Assembly (NCBI GenBank): GCA_030323885.1
Contig: CM059192.1
Coordinates: forward strand, 63,729,593-63,793,592
Length of the DNA stretch: 64,000 nt
Reading direction: 5' to 3'
DNA from: Branchipolynoe longqiensis
Lineage: Eukaryota > Annelida > Polychaeta > Phyllodocida > Polynoidae
The notes beneath the pieces are model-generated. The model was not told the DNA's origin. It searched no databases and saw nothing but the letters and a program-made list of their open reading frames with translations. Position 1 is the first letter of the stretch. Each line of letters opens with the position of its first letter. Shown one piece after another: positions 11,164 to 23,400 of this stretch. The position numbers and the translations under genes are program-made.

Positions 11164-11342
11164 TTTCAGGCAGTATTGTGTGGTTCGGTTGGTTTCCAAC
11201 AGGAGCCGCTACGAACTAAATGCTGATCACACTGCCTGTCTTTCTGGATCCCAGTTCCTACCGATAGCACTAGGGGTTTGCAGTAGTTAGTGACTGAAGA
11301 TGCCTAGTAGGTGACGCCACCAATGAGACACATGTTGCCAAT
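11164..11342. promoter_or_regulatory. Shared bidirectional promoter of RBM22 and JMJD8
   Basis: Only 179 bp separate the two divergent ATGs, so both 5' UTRs and the core promoter must fit here. CCAAT occurs at 11320-11324 and 11338-11342; the second directly precedes the JMJD8 ATG and is probably transcribed. 'TGACG' lies at 11312-11316. No TATA box is seen, in line with a housekeeping-type promoter. The start sites themselves cannot be read from sequence. Confidence 0.8.
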
Positions 11343-11425
11343 ATGGCTATTTCCTTACACTGTACGCTTGTCTTAAGCGCAATTTTGTACGTTTTAGGCA
11401 GCAACGAGCTGGGTGATGGTGGTTG
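11343..11425 (+). CDS. JMJD8: JMJD8 exon 1 (signal peptide)
   Basis: 27 codons plus TG. It begins MAISLHCTLVLSAILYVLGS, a typical signal peptide, then NELGDGG and a tryptophan codon split TG|G by donor GTAAGG. With exon 2 it reads DGGWWTDKEG, close to the N-terminal end of mature vertebrate JMJD8. The link across a 17-kb intron is inferred from frame, phase and this similarity; there is no transcript evidence. Confidence 0.85.
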
Positions 11426-14400
11426 GTAAGGCCTATTTGTGTGTATATTGCTTCAGAGACCCACCCTCCCTCCACAGTGACTTTAACGAGGCAGACGAGT
11501 TTGTTAATAACTATTTTAGTATTTAGTCTAGACTAGTATTAACACTAACAGTAACACCAGTAAACTGTAAGGGCAAAGACCCTATAATACTAAGACGGCT
11601 CACTCAGCCTGTATTGTGTAATCAAAATGATCAAACCCACCACTTGGTGCGCTGGCTGTTCTCTTGGTTAAACAGGTGCTATCTTAAGCCCCGTTCACAC
11701 AGCACAACTTTAGGCCGAACTAGATAAGGCGAACTAGATGAGGCTAACTAGTGTTGTGTCCACACACGGAGCGGTTTAAGGTGGAAATCGATATCTGCGC
11801 ATAGGCAAGTACCCCCATCTGTATCTGGCAAGCACTGCTATTTGTTTAGTTTTCACTGTCGATTCGACAATATGAATAACGACGCCGATGTAGCTGCTAC
11901 GTTAATATCGCTTGGAATTTAGGGTTAATTTAATTAAATTTCATTATTTGAGGATGTAATTCTGTTAAATATGATCGCATTCAATAGATTTCGGCCTAAT
12001 CGGGCCCTAACACTGCCGGGCACCAGCAATAGTTACACCTGAGCCTGTATCTGGCAAGCACTGCTCTTTTACACTATCACTGCCCAGGAACCAGATAAAT
12101 CGCTTCATCTATACTACCTCCGGAGGTGGTTTATTTGAAACGAACTAGATGCATCGATTCAGCCCTAAATCGCATTAGCGTAGCGTCCACACGGCGAATC
12201 TGAGTCGAACTAGGCAAGTCGATTTATATGAATCGAATTAACTGCCCAGTGTGAACGGGGCTTTATATGTATCAATGTATATATGAATGTGAAAGATGTG
12301 TGATGATGGCGATGCTGATGATGATGGGTATTTGTTCATAGCAATTCATATTGATGTGTATTCATACTTACCTATCTCATGTATAATATAATTGTATGTG
12401 TTTACATGTTAAACACCAACCAGCAGCCGGCTGATCAAACCCACCACAAGGTGGCACTGCAAAATTTACATTACCATTGGATAGATAGGGAGTGAGCCGT
12501 CTTAGTATTATAGGGTCTTTGGCAAGGGCTAGCCGACTGCTAGTCAAAGACCCTATAAAGTATAATACTAAGACGGCTCACTCCCTATCTCTCCCATGGT
12601 AATGTAAAATGTAAATTTTGCAGTGCCACCTTGTGGTGGGTTTGATCAGCCCGGCTGGTGGTTGGTGTTTCACATGTAATCACATACAATTATATTATAT
12701 GTCTGTAAGGAATTTGTATGCATTTATTGTATCACCTCAGTTTATTGTAAACATACCTTGCAGAGAGTTAAAATAAATGAATTGAAAAAAAACTGAATAC
12801 ATGAGATAGGTAAGTATGAATACACATCAATATGAATTTGCTATGAACAAATACACAGCATCGCCATCATCACACATCTTTCACATTCATATATATACAT
12901 TTATAATGTATATAATATAGCACCTGTTTAACCAAGAGAACAGCCAGTGCACCAAGTGGTGGGTTTGATCATTTTGATTACACAGTACAGGCTGAGTGAG
13001 CCGTCTTAGTAGTATAGGGTCTTTGTGTTAGTCACAGTCACAGTCACAAGATAAAAGATTCACCCCATACTTAAAGTAGAACCCTAACATAGTCTAAATA
13101 GGGGCGAAAATAGCTTTAGTATGGAACAGGAAGAAGAAACTGGCTACCCATATTGGCACAGAGTTGGTGAAATGGCAGAGAATGCAAAAAGAGAAGACGG
13201 GGGCGAGAACACGCTGTTGGTTTTATTTGTTAAATTCCTTAAACTACATGTTTTATTGTATATTTCAAATCAAAAGTAGCGGGTAAATATATAAGATTTA
13301 TGTGAAGAATATATTTTGCTTCTTAAATTAAGAATTTACCAGCTCAATTCATTTCCCCACCATGTCAAAATTCTTCGCCCGTTTTTCTAATATGTTGGTT
13401 TTCACCCCTGTACTGGATGTACGGGGTGAATCCTTTATCTAGTAATAGCCCTGTCACATTACGATGCATCGCGCAAATGTGTGCTGACATAACTGATTTT
13501 GCACCAATATATCGATATGCGTTACTCGAACGTTGCGCATTTGTTATGCGTATGTTGATATACAGCGTTGTTTGTTAAGGGCTCGCAAAGGTTTTGTGCA
13601 TGACAAAACTTTTGATGTTCGACAATGTGTGGATTTTACGTCGGCCGTACGTTATGTATATGTTAGGTGTACGGCGATGTATGTTAGACGTATGTAAGAC
13701 AAACGTTGTTCACTACGTTGACCTACATTAGTCGGACGGAAAGGCAGTGGAAACATACAGTCCACATATTGACAACGTACGTCTAATGTATGTTTTGCGT
13801 TTCTCCACCGTGTTTTGACATATGTAACGTATGCGGCATAGTTCTGGCGATCAAATTACATATATAGTGTTCACCAGCGTTTTGCGTAATTTGAGCATTT
13901 TTCGACGGGCGGCCCAGTGAGTTGAGCGTCCGTCTCCTTGTTTTGGAAAATCGAGGGATCCGAACCCATGGCCATGGGTTCGAACCCTAATGGAGTCAAA
14001 CAAATGACTTAAAAATTGATACAGTGACAAGATGGCGACAGGAGGTGGACGCTGAAAACGCGGACGCTGATTAAGGCGAGAACCAATGTTCAAAACCCTG
14101 CATAACACCAAAATCTAAGTGGATTTTCCTCATAAATTCCCCAGGATACCGTAGGATACGGACCCAGGAATGTAAAGGCAACACACACAGGAGGAATCTA
14201 CTGAATTAATTGGAGGAAAAATAACACGATCTAAACCCAACCGTTAAAAAATGTCGGGAAATGGCGAAAACCTGGAGAACATAGTAGAAATAGCAGATAA
14301 TGAAGGCCAGCAACTAGTCAAGGAAGACATAATAAAGCTGGTAATTCAAACAGTAAAGGAGGAATTGGAAAAGGAAAAGGCAAGCAAAACATGAGGATGG

Positions 14401-17400
14401 AAAAAACAAAACAACTACAATGGATAACGAGAACGAATACAGGAGCAAACTTCAGACACTCAAGGTAGCAAATAGAATGCACGTGGTACAAAGAAGAATA
14501 CGAAAAACTAAAGACAAAAAAGAACGACGCAAATGTAAACACCAATACCAACACAAGGGCAATGCCCACTGACAAAAAGAAACCACCCACGGGTGCAGCC
14601 CAAACCCAAAGAACAGGGCGAAGGCAAAAAACAGGACGGGGAACCCCAAAACCCACTCTCTCTCTCAGAACAACAGGAAAAAAAAGCAACAGACCAAGAA
14701 GGATCAGAATCCAACTGGAGAAGGAATCACAAAAGAAAGAGCTCTTTCAAAAAAAGAAAACTCTCCAAAACAAAAAATAATACAGCAAAGAAACAATTAG
14801 ACCAGTAAGAACAGAAGCTGAAATGCTAAGTGAAAAAAACATACAACAAATATACACACTAGCAACTGAAAGCAAAAATGAAAAGATCAAATCAGTCAAA
14901 ATGAGAGGGTGCAGCATCGATGTAAATGGAACAATATACACACCCAACGACTTTGGGAAAATAGAGATAACAGAAATTCCCCACGGAGAAAGCAGCAACC
15001 AGAGAATATGCTGGGGATTGTCCTTCCAAGGACACAACTCCCCCTTCAGCAACCTGTACAAGTGTGACATCACAGGAAAAGATGGGGAAAAATACACATT
15101 AGCTGAGCAATATTACTGCTCGATAATGGCCAAATTCCATGAGAAACATGATATAATAAGGATGATTGACAATGCAGACAACCCATATACGATAAAGGCA
15201 ATGGCAAAAAAAATATGGAGAACACTGGAATGGTGCAAAACAAACGAAAAAGTATTCGAGGATATCATCCATGCAAAATTCAACCAAAACAAGGAACTAA
15301 AGAAAAAGCTAATAGATGCCCCAGGAAACGCATTCAGAGAATGCACAAAGTGCCCATACTGGGGCTCAGGTAGGTTTCTAGACTCAGCCAGTGAAGGTGA
15401 AAAGGTCAAGCAAGGATACAAAACCAAGATGGGAGACATCCTCCAAAAAGTCAAGGAAAGTCTAACAAACACCGACAAATAAATAAACAGCCAAATAAAT
15501 AGGTAAAATAAGCAGAAAATAAACACCAAAATAAACACCAAAATCAACATCAAAATAAGCGCCAATAAATATAGAAGAAAATATAAATAAGACAGCGATC
15601 AGGTGAAAAGCCTTAGAGCTCTCCCGGCAGGCTAAAAGGAGGTGCGAAGAGCATAGCAACAGGCAAACGTGCTCCACTTCCGCATACATTACAACGAGGA
15701 ATATGCCAGATAGATCGTTACCAGCCTGACAAAAAGCATCACCGAGAACTGGGAAAAACACCACCAGGGCTCCAAACCATGAGTATCACAAACTTTCTAT
15801 GAATCCCATTAACCAAATTCTAAAGCATAAGTAATACCATGTAATAGCTAACACGCACTGCAGGACACATACCGTCCTTCACACACACAGGTATAATCTA
15901 CAGTGGTGTATATGACTATATATATACCAAAACAGCCTGTATATGCTGCATGCACCAGCACATGCACCCCAAAACAGTCATTAATAAATATTAAATCTAA
16001 GTAAAGTTAAAACTCGTGAAATCAAGCAGCCACAAACCTAAAAGATGGTAGAAGCAATTGAATACAAACTGGGGAGGGTCACACACTTTGCCCACCTAAA
16101 CTGCCAGAGTGCATCCAAAAAAATAGACATAATAATAAAAATACACCTACAAATTGAATTATCTTGATGTACTAACACTGTCAGAAACTTGGTTCACGGA
16201 CATGCACCAAGACAACACCCTCAACATAGATGGGTATAGGCTTGTACGTAATGACAGACAGCAAAACAATATAAAGAAACAAACAAAAAAAGGCGAGGTG
16301 TTGCAATTTACTGCAAAACCTCCAAAAACTTAGACATTGAAGTTCTAAAACCAGCAAATCTTTCAAATGAGCACATGGTACTACTGTGGTGCCTGATAAA
16401 AAACGAGAATCAGGCAAACATAGCCATAGAAAGCCTCTACAGACCACCATCAGGAGACAGAAGTATTCCTTGAAGCCCTAGATACAAGCATGAACACAGT
16501 GCGGAAATTAACAAGTGCAGACATCTTTGTACTAGTATGTAATGTAAACTACAACAGCAATGACACAAATAAACTAATGTTACAAACCACTATCAAAATC
16601 TTAGGCCTACAGCAACTCATTACTGAAAACACGAGGCTAAGCAAAAATAGCTCAACAGTTTTTAAAATTTCTGAATGCCCGGCCGCGTTTGGGACACCAG
16701 ATAATACTAAAAACCCTTCCCCTTCATATCACCTGTGATGCTGTTATTCAAATACCGACTATCAACTCATTAACCAATACTAAGGAAGAAAGGAAGACAA
16801 GTGACAAAAATAGACAGTGAGGATGTTGTGCTTTATTGGCATCAACTCCTGCTCTCCTATCAGTGACCTATCACCCTAACCCCTCACCTTCTGTCCACAC
16901 AGTATCTCATTACTACTTTAGCCTGTATAGAAAGCAGTGCCTAAAGTCCATGGGACAGGAGTCCTATGGCTGTGTACACACTCAATTGGAAGATATGAAT
17001 TTTGCTAGCATCAGACAGAGTGTCTGGGGTTCCTGCTCAAGAGTAGGTGCGTCTCACTCAAGAGCCAGGAGTAGAGTGATCTCTCCAGAGTGCCTGGAGA
17101 AGTTTCTTGAATAATTAATTAGAATGAGACTTGTGTGGTCATGATAGGCCAAGGGGGTCAGGTGACTGGACCTCCCACAGCCAGCCAATCAGACACCCCC
17201 CTACAGAGTGGTCAGTGCAATGCCCTAATATGGGGAGTTGCCACCCAACCCAGCCTGCAGGGTGTGGCCCTAAGGAATGTGTTATGGCTGGTGTGCTTGG
17301 CCCTGGGTCCGGTAGGGACAGGTAGTTGCAGACAGTTACAAATATATATATATATATATGTGTATTATAATACCATTATAATTATATAAATAACGGAGCT

Positions 17401-20400
17401 CACATATAGGTTGTATTGTATTTATTACTGTCCGCACTTGATATTGTTAATGTGAGTCGCGCGGCAACCTCCCTCGGCCTGTGCGCCTATGGGGCGCCAC
17501 CTGTACTGCGCCATATTGGATTCACTTTCCACTGAATTTCAATTGAAGCAGACATGTCGAGAGCTTAGCTCAGCTCAGCTCAGCTATGTATTGCGATATA
17601 TGTGGTACGTCGCACAAGACAGACAAGTGTAAAAAGAAGGGACGGAAAGGAAAGAAGTTGGTGTTGACTAGAGTTACACGGGCTTCAACTCGACAAACAG
17701 GTGATAGTTTGAAAGGCTCACGAGAGAGTTCACCTGAAATGTTGGAGGGAATGGCGTCATTGACGTTGGAAGAACAGGAGACTTCAATTCTGAAGGAGAT
17801 AAATGACATGGAGCTGGAAGATCGAGTATTGGATTTGCAAGAGAGGCGAACAGTCATGAGAAGACGACTGGAACAGCAGCGAGCAGGCAGGGACGAACCA
17901 GGGAAGTAGACGACAACGGCGGCGGTGACCTCGACAGAGCGAGTGACGGCCGCCGGCAGCAACAGCCGGTGCAGGTGCCGGAACGGTCGGGAACGTGAAG
18001 GACGAACACTCAAGTTACGGAGTGTCGAAACCTCGACACAGGTCGCGGACAAGGCGGAGGCGGCGGACGCCATCGGATTCGCGAAGCAGAAGTAGCAGTA
18101 GTACTCGACGACTTCGAAGTAAGTGGAGTATCAGAAGATTTGCTGTATTAGGAAAGGAAGTAAAGAAGTTGAATTGCTATGAACTGCTCACAGCCTCAGT
18201 TAGATGGTGTTTAGATATACAAGGCTTGACTGTTGGAGACTATCGTTCTTTCTTAGAACATATATGTTTTATGGCATCTAGCGCTTGACAAAATGATTTC
18301 TTAGACTCGACACATGTCGAGTATCACAAAGACGTTCGGAAGCTAGCAGAAATACAGGGATTTGCAGCATTCGGTAGCAGTAATACGGGCCTGTGCATGT
18401 ACCACTATGGCATGCACAACATGCGGTCGAAAAAGCAGTCGAGTAATGTGCGTAGAACAACAGCTTACACAAAAGAAGGTAAGACTGGATGTTTCAAATG
18501 GAATAAAGATGGGGGCTGTAGTAGGAGTGATGAAAATTGTAATTATGGTCACTGGTGCATGAAATGCGGGAGTAAAAGCCATAAAAAGGTTAATTGTACT
18601 AAGGATTGATGAGTTAGGTCAATTATCAAACAGGCTAGTTTGCAGAGAAGTGAGTCTGTAATACATGGCAAATTGGCAAAAGACACTGATAGTATTGTTA
18701 TGTCTAATAATGACCCCATGTTGGTCTTTGGAAATGTAGAAAATAATAATTTGCCGTTACCATGTATAAGCGACAATTTAATTGAGAATAATGTTGAAGT
18801 CATGCACTTAGAGCAGCATAGTGCTGACAGTAAGTTACATGATAAGCATGAAGGTAATTACATGCCTATGATTGGGAATGTTACATGTGCCTTGTCCGCG
18901 AAGGAAGTAGTGGGCGGACCTAATGAGGTTCAAAATACCATGACCATGCAATTAGGTAATTGTAGTCAAGGAGAGCCAAAAGGTGTGAGCCAAGTTAGCA
19001 GTATTACCCCCTATGTCATAATGAATGAAGTTGCATGTGCTAGTGATACCCAGACAGTAGGTCAAAACATAGGGAGTGAACAAACTGATGAAAATTATGC
19101 TGTAAATTCTGAGGTATCGCAAATTAATAGTCAAGTCAACAGAATATGGCAGTGTTGGATTAATCATGATAGTAATAATGAAAATGACATGTTATATGTT
19201 GAAACAATAGTGGAAAAATACAATTGTTGGAATTTTTATATTAGGGAATTTCCGCATAGTAAACCTGTTGTAGTTCGGGTTGATTTTGACTGTATAAACG
19301 GTAGATGCAAATGTATGCATTACATAGCAGGCAATCAGATGCAACTTAAACCTTGTCGGTTCATTTGTGAGCTATTTGTAAGAGGTGATACCGATCCAGA
19401 TTGGGTCTATATTTTATGGGGTGTAGTGTTTGGCTTCCACGTTACCAATATCGACTGTACGGTGAATTATGAACCTGCATTTAAAAAAATCGGTAACACT
19501 ATTTATAGGGATATTATCACGCAGAAGTTGTTGCTGGAATTGAACCAGCAGATAATTACCGTGACAGATGAAACACCTCAATGCGTTCACAATATTTTTT
19601 GTATCCCTAAGGAGGGGGGGGGGGGGACGAGGAATAGTGGACTGCAGCAGGCCAAAAGATAAATCTATTAATAATTACACGGAGAAGGTAGCTTTGAAGT
19701 TTAATTATAAAAGTATAGATGATGTGGTAGATAACATGGAACAGGGAGATTATTTGGCTACGGTGGATCTGAAGGATGCATATCGAGCTATTCCTATCCA
19801 TCCTGTGGACAGACCGAGGCAGGGTTTGATATGGGATTTTGGAGGTGAAGATAAGAAAGGCTCTGTATACCTGTTGGACAATAGGCTCTGTATGGGGTTG
19901 TCCTCAAGCCCTTTTGTTTTTTCGAAAGTGTCAGATTTTGTAGTAAGATGTGCAGTTAGAGAGGGAGTGAGTCGTATAGTAAATTATCTGGATGATTTTT
20001 GCGTCATCGGTTCGACTTACAAGAATACTGTAATTTTGCAAAATAAATTGATTAGTCTTCTGCGAAGATTAGGGTTCTACATAAGTTATAAGAAACTAAT
20101 TAGTCCCAGTACGAAAATTCGATTTCTTGGGATATTAGTCGATACAGTAAAGCTAGAATTGACTCTTCCGAGAGATAAGCTTGATAAATTAAGTAAGACT
20201 TTGGAAGCCTTCAAAGGGAAGAAGAAAGAATCGAGAAAGAACCTTGAAAGATTAGCGGGACTGTTGGCCCACTGCGCCAAGGTAGTGCGTGGTGGGCAAA
20301 CTTTTTCTCGTCGAGTTTACGACTTAATAAATACTGTAGCTCGTCCATATTATAAGGTGAGGTTAAACTCGGCATTCAGAGAAGATGTATACTGGTGGAG

Positions 20401-23400
20401 CCATTTTACCGAGGAGTTTAATGGGAAGGCTTTAATGCTAGGGAAGTTTTCAGCAGTGAGATCAATTTATAGTGATGCGAGTAAGTGGGGGTATGGTGCT
20501 ATGCACAATGCCGACTGGTTAGTAGGTTGTTACGACAAGCAAGTAGATAAGCAATTGCAGGAGGTAGTTGGGCACCACTATAGCCGTCCAGAGAGAGCAA
20601 GGTGCTGGAGGCTCATATTAATGTACAGGAGATGTGGGCGGTATATGCAGCGGTGGAGAGATGGGCGCCTGATTGGCAGGGAGCTTCCATAGTTATGGTG
20701 ACAGATAGTGCCACAGTAGAGTCAGCTTTGGCCACAGGAAGGTCAAAATGCAAACTAATAATGCATTATATGAGAAGGCTATTTTGGTTATCCATAAAAT
20801 ATAACTTTGTATTTACCGCTGTGCATATTACGAGTGAGTCGAATGTTATAACGGATGCTTTGAGTAGATTGAATGATGCTTATATGCAAGAGGTCATATA
20901 TAAAGCAGATTGTAATATGTTTATGCTGTATTAGTTTATTTGAACGCCCATTCTCTTTACAGGGGTCGATAGAGCAGAAAGAGTTCCAACTAAAATCATA
21001 CACTCCTAACTCTGTGACGGCTAGGGAGGTGCAGGTGAATAAATATCTTGCGTTTGTGGAGGAGTTTTCGGAAACTCACGCTCCGATCCCTTGCAATTCT
21101 TCACAGGTGGCGTTGTATGCTACCTGACTGGCGAGGACCTTAAAATATTCCTCGATTATTAATTATCTAAGTGGCCTTAATTATTTTCTTAAAAGGAATG
21201 GGGCGGTACCCATTGATTATTCGGACTTTGTTATTTCTTCCACGTTGCGGGGTATTCGAAGGGAGCTTGGGGATGCACCTAAGCAAGCCATGTCGTTGCT
21301 ACCAAATATGTTGAGGTGTATTTTTTCTCAATTGTCGAGTAGTTCAGGTCATATTGCATGGCGTGCGGCCGTCCTCTGTAGTTTCAGGGGGTTGTTGAGA
21401 AAGTCGAATGTAACATTTTCAGGAGCCATGCTACGGAGGAAAGACTTTAAGATCTACCCATGGGGGATGATTTTGAAAATTTGTATGTCAAAAACAATTC
21501 AGTTCTCGGAGAGGTCATTAATCATTCCTATAGCTCGGTGTGTAGAATTAGAGTTGTGCGCAGTCCATTGGACTGAAAAACATTTTCAAGATAGGCCGGC
21601 TGCAGGAGAGGAGTGTGCCTTTTTGTTGCCTGACAGTAAGGGAGGTAATTTCCCCTTAAGTTATGAAATTTACCAATCGACATTAAAGATATTTGGAGGC
21701 GAGTTGGATTAGATGTTGAGTTATTATCATCTCACTCCTTACGGAGGGGGGGATGCACTTATTTGTCAATGTGTGGGGCCTCACTGGAGGAAATACGTAC
21801 AAGAGGAGACTGGAGTAGCAATGCTGTTTTCGAGTATTTAAAAACGCCATTGACTACAAGGATAATGAATGACATGAGAGTGGCAGCCAAGTTGGCTGAT
21901 GAAGCTAATTGAGTTGGGTTGGGGACCTGGTAGGTTTTGGGCATATTTATCAGTCCTGCCAGAGACTAATAAAAACTAGTACTCAGCCCAACTCCTGAAT
22001 TGTTACCTTCTGTCGCAGTGACCTTTATGTGTATTATAATACCATTATAATTATATAAATAACGGAGCTCACATATAGGTTGTATTGTATTTATTACTGT
22101 CCGCACTTGATATTGTTAATGTGAGTCGCGCGGCAACCTCCCTCGGCCTGCGCGCCTATGGGGCGCCACCTGTACTGCGCCATATTGGATTCACTTTCCA
22201 ATGAATTTCAATTTTTTTGGTGGGCATATTTATCAGTCCTGCCAGAGACTAATAAAAACTAGTACTCAGCCCAACTCCTGAATTGTTACCTTCTGTCGCA
22301 GTGACCTTTATATGTATATACCAAAAATGTTCCTTTTCTCCAATTGCATTCTTTATGAATACATAGAGGAACATTTCATCAACCTTGAACTGCTTCTAAA
22401 GGCCCTGTCACATTACGGCGTATGGCGGGAGCGTATTGAAAACCTCCGTAAGTCCTGCGGGTGACGGCCTATGATGACCTTTGGTGACCTTTCGGGTGGG
22501 TTTGAGCATATGTGGAACCTATGAGGAGCATACGAGGAGCGTATGGGAGCGTGCTGTGACATTTTTTGACAGCTTTGATTGGCATGAGGAGCGTATGATT
22601 ATTTTAGGAGCGTATGAGGAGCGTATGCGAAACCTATGCATGACCTATGTTATCTCTCCGCAGTCCGCCGCCTGGTGGCTCCTGGGTATATATAGCCTGC
22701 AGCAACAGTCTCCCCTCACTCTGCCACCATGCCTGCTAAGAGGAACACCACTGCTGCTGCTGTTTCTGCTACTGCTACTATTACTACTACTAGTACTACT
22801 GCTACTACACCAGCCTCCAGAGCTGCTGTAACTACAGGAGGAGGACTAGGCCGTAGGAGAGGCAGAAAGAGGCAGACTTTACAATGCTCTCCATCACCAG
22901 CCTCCTCCCCTGCCTCGCCACCTCGCCACTCTCCACACCACTCTCCAGAACACCACTCTCCAGAACACCACTATCCACTGGAGGAGCTGGAGATGCAAGT
23001 GGAGAGGTCGATGACGCAACGCTGGCGTCCCCGCTCCAGCTCGCCATCTCCTGCCTCTCGGGGCAGCTCACGGGCGTCGTCCGCTGCCTCCGCCGCCACC
23101 ACCGCCTCCACCAGCACCGGTGGCCTCTCCGTGTCAAAGAGACGGAGGGCCAAGAAGAGTGACTGTTCTTTGTCGGCCAGCCCAGAAGGACTATTGAACT
23201 TGTCGGGGCTGTCCGGGATATCTGGCATATTGGGCGCAAATTTGGACTTATTCCCCTCATCAGCCACACAGTCGCCAGCTGATGCCACTTCTAATGGCAA
23301 GGGAGAGAAGTGATTGTAAATATGTGTATATATGTAGTCTTAGTTTTTATTTATCTTTGTACATTTGTATGTATATATGTATATTGTATGTTTATATATT

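Larger units (their letters stand above)
14100..16740 (+). mobile_element. Degraded LINE with coiled-coil/basic ORF1, NADAR domain and endonuclease remnant
   Basis: In order on one strand: a short ORF1 start (14251-14394), a Lys-rich stretch in shifting frames (to about 14810), a NADAR-domain ORF (14823-15482), A-rich spacer, then fragments of an APE-type endonuclease (about 16045-16735). The endonuclease fragments show 'LDVLTLSETWF' followed by 'DGYRLVRNDR', and later 'VNYNSNDTNK', where intact LINEs have 'GDFNxxxN'. No reverse transcriptase follows here; a possible matching 3' piece of a related LINE lies at 30283-30660. The coding strand is A-rich, as usual for LINEs. It sits in JMJD8 intron 1. 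Confidence 0.75.
17357..22312 (+). mobile_element. E1: DIRS-order (Ngaro/PAT-like) retroelement with split direct repeats
   Basis: A tyrosine-recombinase retrotransposon of about 4.95 kb. The layout is A1 (17357-17544) - coding region - B1 (21938-22026) - A2 (22026-22213) - B2 (22221-22312), the split direct repeat arrangement of Ngaro and PAT-like elements. It encodes Gag with a zinc knuckle, reverse transcriptase, RNase H and tyrosine recombinase, all on the plus strand but broken by frameshifts and stops. No methyltransferase domain is seen, which fits Ngaro better than PAT. A1 and A2 differ at very few positions, so insertion was fairly recent. It lies in JMJD8 intron 1. Confidence 0.9.

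Noticed and set aside
1046..14020. tRNA genes at 1046, 5648 and 13905
   Set aside because: A/B-box-like sequences are present, but no full cloverleaf; the following sequence matches a SINE body at 13905.
14318..15565. Minus-strand ORFs of 116-150 codons
   Set aside because: Antisense of the A-rich LINE ORF1/NADAR region, giving Phe/Leu-rich hydrophobic shadows.
17570..18073. 167-codon ORF on the minus strand
   Set aside because: Antisense to the E1 Gag region; no motif.
18640..19662. Independent host gene of 340 codons
   Set aside because: It runs directly into the RT domain of E1 and lies between its split repeats.
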